From Gemmatimonadaceae bacterium (GTDB lineage Bacteria; Gemmatimonadota; Gemmatimonadetes; Gemmatimonadales; Gemmatimonadaceae), in assembly GCA_013813715.1 (NCBI GenBank), contig JACCRF010000007.1:1-37040 (forward strand): a stretch of 37,040 nucleotides of DNA, in the 5' to 3' direction. The position numbers and the translations under genes were made by a program. A model generated the notes under the pieces. The model was not told where the DNA came from. It ran no database searches and was given only the letters and a program-made list of their open reading frames with translations. Positions within the stretch are counted from its first letter, which is position 1, and every line of letters begins with the position of its first letter. This document shows positions 32,050-37,040 of the stretch, in pieces.

Positions 32050-34967
32050 GCGGGCTTGCTCGCCGCTGTGAGCTGGCGGCGCACGACGTCCGCGACGGCG
32101 GCGAGCGCATCCGGTATTCGGCTCGCGTCGGGCACGCCGGCCACCGCCATGTGGGGCTTGCCTCCCCCTCTGCCACCCACCGCGGCGGCAACCTCCTTCA
32201 CGATCGTGTCCGCGCGGAGGCCGCGCTCGCGGATCGAGTCAGTGACGATACACAGGAGCGAGCTCCTGCCGTCGCCGAACGACGCCGCGAGAACGGCGAT
32301 TCCTTCGTTCATGTTCTCGCGAAGCGAATCGCCGAGGGCTTGAAGCGAGCTCATGTCGACGGCCGCGACGCTTGCAGCGACGACCAGGACGCCCTCGACG
32401 AGAGTTCCCTGATCGACGAGGTGGCGGGCGCCGGTTGACCCGCCCGACCGCATCGCGTCGTCTAGACGTTTCTCGAGAACGCGGCGCTCGTCGAGAACGG
32501 ACTGGAGGCGCTTGAGCGCCGAGCCAGGCGTCGCGCGGAGCATGTTCTCGACTTCGCCCAGGGCGCGCTCACGGTCTCTTACCAACAAATGTGCGCGCGG
32601 CCCGGTGACAGCCTCGATTCGTCGCACTCCCGCGGCCACGCCGGTCTCTCCGACAATCCGAAAGAGCGCGATTTCGGCCGTATTGCCGACGTGCGTGCCG
32701 CCGCACAGCTCGGCCGATACACCGGGTATGTTCACGACGCGAACGCGGTCGCCATACTTCTCGCCGAACAGCGCCATCGCGCCCGACGCAACGGCTTCCG
32801 CGTACGGACGCTCGGCGATGTTGAGCGGAATCGCCTCGAGCACTCCGCGATTCACGATGTCCTCGACCTCGGCTATCTGGCTGTCGGTCATTGGGCCGTG
32901 GTGGGTGAAATCGAAGCGCAGCCGATCCGGCGCCACCAGCGACCCAGCCTGGTGCACGTGCTCGCCGAGCACCGTGCGCAACGCCGCGTGCAGCAAATGC
33001 GTCGCCGTGTGATTGCGCTCGGTGTCGAGCCGTGCCTGCCGCGGGACAATCGCCTTCACGGAGCCGAATGACACCTTGCCATTTGCATCGCCGATCGCCG
33101 TCACACGGCCCTCGATGCGGCGAACCTCATCCACATCGACCGTCCAGCCGTCACCAGTTATAGTGCCGCGATCGGATATCTGTCCTCCGGCTTCGGCGTA
33201 AAACGGAGTCTCCCGCAGCATGACCGCCACGCGCCCGTCGGGCAGGGTGCGGAAGGCAACAACTTCCGTGTCGAGCTCCGTTTTGTTGTAGCCAGCGAAC
33301 CCGACCACGGGCAGGTCCGTTAGCTGCGCATCCCGACCATCGTCGTGAACCTCACCCGCGGTAAGGTTGCCCGCCGGGTTCTCGCCGGTGGTGTTGTCTC
33401 CTACGACCACGACGCTGATGTCCCGCGTGGTAGTGCGCCACATTCCGTCCGTGAATTCGTCCACCTCGATGCCGAGCTTTTTCGACTTGCGCTCCTGCCG
33501 CGATTGCGAACGCTGCGCGGCGAGAGCGGCCTCGAATCCTGGAATGTCCACGGTGTAACCGCGCTCGCGCGCCATCAGCTCGGTGAGGTCGATCGGGAAG
33601 CCAAACGTGTCATGCAGCCGAAACGCGTCCTCGCCGGCGATCGTGCCGCTGAATGCCTCCGACCCGTGCGTGGTGCCGGCAGGAGCGAGCTCGTCGAACC
33701 GGTGCATGCCTCCGTCGATCGTCGCGAGGAATCGCTGCTCTTCGGCGAGGGTGGTGTCCACGATGTGCCTCTCACGCTGCCGCAGCTCCGGATAGACGTC
33801 GCCCATCGTCTCGACGACACGCTGTACCACGTTCACGAGAGTTGGTGTGGCGCGACCCAGGAGCCAGGCGTGCCGCACAGCGCGGCGGAGGATTCGGCGC
33901 AGAACAAAGCCGCGGCCCTCGTTGGACGGAAACACTCCGTCCGCGAGGAGGAACGCAACCGCGCGTGCGTGATCGGCGAGCACGCGGAACGCAGCGGGCT
34001 CGACCAGTACCTGATTGCCCTTCGCTGCTGCGGAAAGTCCGGTGACCCGCGGCCCAAAACCATCCGTGCCGGCAAAACTGTGCAGGAACGAATCGTCGGA
34101 TTCCCTGCCGCGATATGGAATTCCGGTAGTCTCCTCGATGCGCTCGATGAGCGGAAGGAACAAGTCGGTGTGGTAGTTGCTGGTCACACGCTGGAGGACT
34201 GCGGCGACTCGATCAAGTCCCATACCCGTGTCGACCGACGGCTTGGGCAGCGGGTTGAGCGCGCCGTCGGGCTGCCTGTCGAACTGCATGAACACGAGAT
34301 TCCAGATCTCGAGAAACCGACCCGCCTCTACTCCCTCGACGAAAGCAGCGAGCGAGAACTCATCGCGGTCGAGATCCGTCCACTCGCCCGAAGCGCCTTC
34401 GGGAAATCGCCAGTCCGCCGCGACGTGAGCAAGATCAACGAATATCTCCGAGCAGGGGCCGCACGGGCCGGTATCGGCCATCTGCCAGAAGTTGTCGTGC
34501 GCACCGAGGCCATACACTCGCGAATCGGGGAGCCCCGCAATCTCCCTCCAGAGCGCGCGAGCTTCTCCGTCCTCGTTGAACACAGTGACCCGCAGGTGTT
34601 CCTTCTCGAGGCCGAGATCCTCGGTCAGGAACTCCCACGCAAATCGTATCGCGTCACGCTTGAAGTAGTCGCCGAACGAGAAATTGCCGAGCATCTCGAA
34701 GAAGGTGTGGTGCCTCGCGGTGTGCCCCACCTGCTCCAGATCGTTGTGCTTGCCGCCGGCTCGCACGCACTTCTGCGAAGTCACTGCGCGCTGGCCGAAA
34801 CCGGTGCTCTCGAGTCCGAGGAAAACCCGCTTGAACTGCACCATGCCGGCGTTGGTGAACAGCAGCGTCGGATCATCGCCGGGAACTAGCGAGCTGCTCG
34901 GGCGCACCGCGTGCGCCTGCCGCTCGAAGTAGGCGAGGAAGCTGCGTCTGATGTCGGCTGAGTTCAT
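32046..34967 (-). CDS. alaS: Alanine-tRNA ligase
   Basis: Alanyl-tRNA synthetase charges tRNA-Ala and edits mischarged Ser and Gly. The product has 973 residues, at the long end for the family. The catalytic core has LLFTNAGMVQFKRVFLG (35-51), HHTFFEMLGNFSFGDYFK (86-103) and VDTGMGLDRV. The editing domain has the zinc motifs NHTATH (about 652-657) and ELCGGTHV (about 752-759). The C-Ala domain ends with GGRGGGKPHMAVAG. The frame continues upstream to 35126, but MNSADIRRSF at 34967 is the family N-terminus, and the extension would run into recX. It follows recA-recX in the common order and meets the CDP-sugar gene tail to tail. Confidence 0.97.
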   Translation of the reverse strand: MNSADIRRSFLAYFERQAHAVRPSSSLVPGDDPTLLFTNAGMVQFKRVFLGLESTGFGQRAVTSQKCVRAGGKHNDLEQVGHTARHHTFFEMLGNFSFGDYFKRDAIRFAWEFLTEDLGLEKEHLRVTVFNEDGEARALWREIAGLPDSRVYGLGAHDNFWQMADTGPCGPCSEIFVDLAHVAADWRFPEGASGEWTDLDRDEFSLAAFVEGVEAGRFLEIWNLVFMQFDRQPDGALNPLPKPSVDTGMGLDRVAAVLQRVTSNYHTDLFLPLIERIEETTGIPYRGRESDDSFLHSFAGTDGFGPRVTGLSAAAKGNQVLVEPAAFRVLADHARAVAFLLADGVFPSNEGRGFVLRRILRRAVRHAWLLGRATPTLVNVVQRVVETMGDVYPELRQRERHIVDTTLAEEQRFLATIDGGMHRFDELAPAGTTHGSEAFSGTIAGEDAFRLHDTFGFPIDLTELMARERGYTVDIPGFEAALAAQRSQSRQERKSKKLGIEVDEFTDGMWRTTTRDISVVVVGDNTTGENPAGNLTAGEVHDDGRDAQLTDLPVVGFAGYNKTELDTEVVAFRTLPDGRVAVMLRETPFYAEAGGQISDRGTITGDGWTVDVDEVRRIEGRVTAIGDANGKVSFGSVKAIVPRQARLDTERNHTATHLLHAALRTVLGEHVHQAGSLVAPDRLRFDFTHHGPMTDSQIAEVEDIVNRGVLEAIPLNIAERPYAEAVASGAMALFGEKYGDRVRVVNIPGVSAELCGGTHVGNTAEIALFRIVGETGVAAGVRRIEAVTGPRAHLLVRDRERALGEVENMLRATPGSALKRLQSVLDERRVLEKRLDDAMRSGGSTGARHLVDQGTLVEGVLVVAASVAAVDMSSLQALGDSLRENMNEGIAVLAASFGDGRSSLLCIVTDSIRERGLRADTIVKEVAAAVGGRGGGKPHMAVAGVPDASRIPDALAAVADVVRRQLTAASKPA

Positions 34968-34998
34968 TACACAAATATATCGCGGCGAACGATCGCCC
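34968..34998 (-). promoter_or_regulatory. Possible alaS promoter and small inverted repeat
   Basis: Read on the minus strand, a TATATT hexamer ends six bases before the alaS ATG, which would place transcription start at or next to the start codon. Just upstream, the inverted repeat GGCGA-n4-TCGCC spans 34984-34997. No good -35 was found. A promoter here would give a leaderless or very short-leader mRNA. Cotranscription from recA/recX across the 82-base gap is the alternative. Confidence 0.35.
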
Positions 34999-35049
34999 CC
35001 GCGCGCAGGATTCGCCAAAGAATCGAACAGCTTTACCGCATTCAGGGGA

Positions 35050-35622
35050 TTACGGGGTCTCCAGTACTTTTCGTATCGCCGTGCGAATCTCGTCGGGGTT
35101 GTAACCGGCGCGCGCGAGGTGCGCATAGAGCCGGCGCCTCAACACGCCCGGCTCCAGATCGCGCATCGACGCGAGCTTTTTTCTCGCGGCTCGCTCCACG
35201 ATCGCCTCGAGATCCACCGGATCCTCGTCAAGCACGCGCTCGATCGCGGCCGCGGATACCTCGGTCGGGATGCCCCGCTGAAAAAGCTGCTGCCGCAGCC
35301 TAAGCTTCGACGTGCCCTGCCCGCGCAGGCGGCTCCGCGCAAACTGTTCGGCGAACCGGGCGTCGTCGAGGAGCCCACTGGAGACGAGCCTCTCTATCGC
35401 CGCGCTTATATCCGCTTCCTCGTAGCCCTTCTGGACGAGCTTACGGCGCAGGTTGCGCGCGGGGTAGGCACGGCCGGCCAGGAGATTCAACGCGTAGTCA
35501 TAGGCGGAAGCAGCCACGATGCGATACCTGACATCGGAAACAGCAGGTAGAAAGGAGGCGGGGGCCGAACAAGCCGCCCGCGCCACCGGAAACACCGGGT
35601 TTCCGTGGCCTCGAACACTCAT
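35050..35622 (-). CDS. recX: Regulatory protein RecX
   Basis: RecX caps and inhibits RecA filaments. The 190-residue product shows the family's repeated three-helix modules. The first is YALNLLAGRAYPARNLRRKL, next LVSSGLLDDARFAEQFARSR, then LRQQLFQRGIPTEVSAAAIE and a fourth module LRRRLYAHLARAGYNPDEIR. The ATG at 35622 has an AGGGGG about four bases upstream on its strand. The first 35 residues look poorly conserved, and a GTG at 35517 would start nearer to the family core, so the exact N-terminus is open. It lies 55 bases after recA, the classic arrangement. Confidence 0.92.
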   Translation of the reverse strand: MSVRGHGNPVFPVARAACSAPASFLPAVSDVRYRIVAASAYDYALNLLAGRAYPARNLRRKLVQKGYEEADISAAIERLVSSGLLDDARFAEQFARSRLRGQGTSKLRLRQQLFQRGIPTEVSAAAIERVLDEDPVDLEAIVERAARKKLASMRDLEPGVLRRRLYAHLARAGYNPDEIRTAIRKVLETP

Positions 35623-35677
35623 CCGACCCCCTGGCGATCGCTGACCGGTAGCCGTGACCTCCGATCAGCGCCGCTGC

Positions 35678-36721
35678 TTATTCCTCTCCGTTCTCCGATT
35701 CGACCTCTGACCCGACGGGACGAATTCCGAGCACGGTTTTCACCTTTTCTTCGACTTCGGCGAGGAGGGCGGGATTGTCCTTCAGGTACATCTTGGCATT
35801 CTCCCGGCCCTGCCCGATCCGCTGAGCCCCATAACTGTACCACGCCCCCGACCTATCGATGATACCAGATTCCGCGGCGATGTCCAGCACCAGGGAGGCG
35901 TGGCTGATCCCTTCGGCGTACATGATGTCGAATTCCGCCTGTTTGAAGGGGGGCGCCACCTTGTTCTTGACGACCTTCACCCGGACGTGCGACCCAATGA
36001 CGTCCTCCTTCTCCTTGACCGCCCCGATCCGGCGGATGTCGAGCCGCACCGAGGCGTAAAACTTGAGCGCCTTGCCACCGGTCGTCGTCTCGGGGTTGCC
36101 GAACATGACACCGATCTTCTCGCGGAGCTGGTTGATGAAGATTACCGATGTCTTCGACCGGGCGATCGCTCCGGTGAGCTTGCGGAGAGCCTGGCTCATG
36201 AGCCGCGCCTGAAGGCCCATGTGCGATTCGCCCATGTCACCCTCGATCTCCGCGCGCGGAACCAGCGCGGCAACCGAGTCGATCACCACGACGTCGACCG
36301 CCCCGGAGCGAACGAGTATCTCGCAGATTTCCATCGCCTGCTCGCCCGTGTCGGGTTGCGACACAAGCAGGTTGTCGATGTCCACGCCCAGCTTCTGCGC
36401 ATAATCGGTATCGAGCGCGTGCTCGGCGTCGATGTACGCCGCCACGCCGCCCGCCCGCTGCGCATTGGCAACGACGTGAAGACACAGTGTAGTCTTGCCG
36501 CTCGACTCCGGACCGTAGATCTCGGTCACCCGCCCCCGCGGAATTCCGCCCACTCCGATTGCCGCGTCGAGGTTGATCGCACCCGTTGGAATCGCGTCGA
36601 TCCTGACTCGCGCTCCCTCCGCGCCCATTTTCATGATGGAACCCTTTCCGCAGCTTTTCTCGATCTGCGCGATCGCCAGGTTCAACGCCTTCTTCTTTTC
36701 TTCAGCCACTGAAACAGCCAT
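35678..36721 (-). CDS. recA: Recombinase RecA
   Basis: RecA forms filaments on single-stranded DNA, drives strand exchange and stimulates LexA cleavage. From ATG 36721 it has 347 residues. Walker A is [47 protein letters not shown] and the L2 region [20 protein letters not shown] are near-invariant. The acidic C-tail reads [10 protein letters not shown] chose 36721 because AAGGA lies eight bases upstream. An in-frame ATG at 36730 would add MDE but leaves the ribosome site touching the start. It heads the recA-recX set and has a good promoter candidate 118 bases upstream. Confidence 0.97.
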   Translation of the reverse strand: MAVSVAEEKKKALNLAIAQIEKSCGKGSIMKMGAEGARVRIDAIPTGAINLDAAIGVGGIPRGRVTEIYGPESSGKTTLCLHVVANAQRAGGVAAYIDAEHALDTDYAQKLGVDIDNLLVSQPDTGEQAMEICEILVRSGAVDVVVIDSVAALVPRAEIEGDMGESHMGLQARLMSQALRKLTGAIARSKTSVIFINQLREKIGVMFGNPETTTGGKALKFYASVRLDIRRIGAVKEKEDVIGSHVRVKVVKNKVAPPFKQAEFDIMYAEGISHASLVLDIAAESGIIDRSGAWYSYGAQRIGQGRENAKMYLKDNPALLAEVEEKVKTVLGIRPVGSEVESENGEE

Positions 36722-36838
36722 CTCGTCCATCCTTATCGTTTATCGTTGACCCTCATCGCGCGTCAGTGTCCCGATCACCGCGGGCCCTCGGGCCGCCACC
36801 AAAGCTCATCCGGAGCGCCCCCAAGTCGCTACCCGAAT

Positions 36839-36867
36839 AAAATACGAAGGTGCTGCCACTTTCTCAA
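36839..36867 (-). promoter_or_regulatory. Candidate sigma-70-type promoter of recA
   Basis: On the minus strand, TTGAGA (36867-36862) and TATTTT (36844-36839) are separated by exactly 17 bases, close to the housekeeping consensus. It would start transcription near 36832, giving a leader of about 110 bases. The -35 begins just after the YraN-family stop. I recognised no LexA-type operator, but LexA sites differ between phyla. Confidence 0.5.
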
Positions 36868-36870
36868 GAA

Positions 36871-37040
36871 TCATCTCACCGAAAATGCGTTTTCGACGTG
36901 GATCACGTCCGGTGCGCCGCTTCCGTAGACCACCCCCACGACGTCGAATCGAAAACAGTCGCCGGCCTGCCTCGACTGCGCCATCCAGTCTCGTGCCGCA
37001 CTCACCATTTCACGCTGCTTTCGCCAGTGCACCGCACCCA
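36871..37040 (-). CDS. YraN/UPF0102-family protein (partial, 5' end outside window)
   Basis: The minus strand is open from the window edge to a TGA at 36871-36873. It encodes about 55 residues that read like the C-terminal half of the UPF0102/YraN family, a restriction-endonuclease-like fold of unclear role. VHWRKQREMVSAARDW corresponds to the helix after the usual conserved Lys. CFRFDVVGVVYG and DVIHVENAFSVR match the typical family ending. The N-terminal active-site residues lie outside the window and cannot be checked. It is upstream of recA on the same strand, but the recA promoter candidate suggests separate transcription. Confidence 0.75.
   Translation of the reverse strand, partial: GAVHWRKQREMVSAARDWMAQSRQAGDCFRFDVVGVVYGSGAPDVIHVENAFSVR

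Noticed and set aside
33345-34889. Long plus-strand open frame (514 codons) antisense to alaS
   Set aside because: It lies entirely within alaS. Its Arg/Glu/His-rich translation has no domain pattern, as expected for a mirror frame in GC-rich DNA.
36783-36794. GGCC-CTCG-GGCC hairpin between the YraN-family gene and recA as a terminator
   Set aside because: The stem is only four bases with no following T-run, and it lies downstream of the recA promoter candidate, so it may be just part of the leader.
1-37040. tRNA, rRNA, CRISPR, insertion sequence or toxin-antitoxin features
   Set aside because: I scanned for regular repeat arrays, tRNA-like arms, transposase motifs and small paired frames and saw none that hold up. 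Small RNAs cannot be excluded by eye.

Overview
This window comes from a GC-rich, Gram-negative-type bacterium. An outer-membrane polysaccharide export protein, a Wzc-like inner-membrane kinase, an ABC O-antigen exporter and a lipoprotein all point to a double membrane. The style of the proteins, the frequent GTG and TTG starts, and the housekeeping order (recA-recX-alaS; rarA, LEA-type lipoprotein and hflX together) fit Gemmatimonadota best. That assignment is inferred from the look of the proteins and was not tested. I saw no rRNA, tRNA, CRISPR array, transposase or phage gene.

Positions 1-14658 (all minus strand) form one compact cell-surface polysaccharide operon, read right to left. It begins with the ABC exporter wzm and wzt. 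Sugar-nucleotide enzymes follow: an NAD-dependent epimerase/dehydratase, a DegT-type aminotransferase and a hexapeptide acyltransferase. Next is the amidino-sugar trio HisH, HisF2 and WbpG. Then come glycosyltransferases, including one protein with two GT2 domains, with wecB among them, and a methyltransferase runs off the left edge. Many genes overlap by 4 bases or nearly touch. The layout suggests a heteropolysaccharide that contains an acetamidino sugar, is built on undecaprenyl phosphate, and is exported by Wzm/Wzt.

Positions 14856-19748 (plus strand, divergent) carry a carbamoyltransferase, a Wza-type export protein and a Wzc-type tyrosine autokinase. Position 21352 down to 19769 (minus) is a WecA-like initiating phosphosugar transferase with an unusual soluble tail. 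The ABC exporter therefore sits beside export parts more typical of Wzx/Wzy systems. No flippase or polymerase is visible in the window.

Positions 21486-28567 (minus) are a tightly packed housekeeping run: a small unknown protein, L-asparaginase, CCA-adding enzyme/poly(A) polymerase, an unknown protein, a ZIP metal transporter, RarA, an LEA-type lipoprotein and HflX. The conserved N-terminus of HflX appears to lack a canonical start codon.

Positions 28687-32049 (plus) are a four-gene CDP-deoxysugar cassette: rfbF, rfbG, an RmlC-like epimerase and an SDR reductase/epimerase. It probably feeds the same surface glycan. Its last gene ends tail-to-tail with alaS, the two sharing a CTAG.

Positions 32046-37040 (minus) hold alaS, recX, recA and the end of a YraN/UPF0102 gene. 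The largest gap without a gene is the 197-base divergent promoter region at 14659-14855.

I found no clearly new defence or mobile system. The points most worth a second look are the amidino-sugar cassette in a mixed export locus, the HflX start, the tailed WecA-like protein, the CDP-sugar branch without RfbH, and several small repeats in promoter regions.
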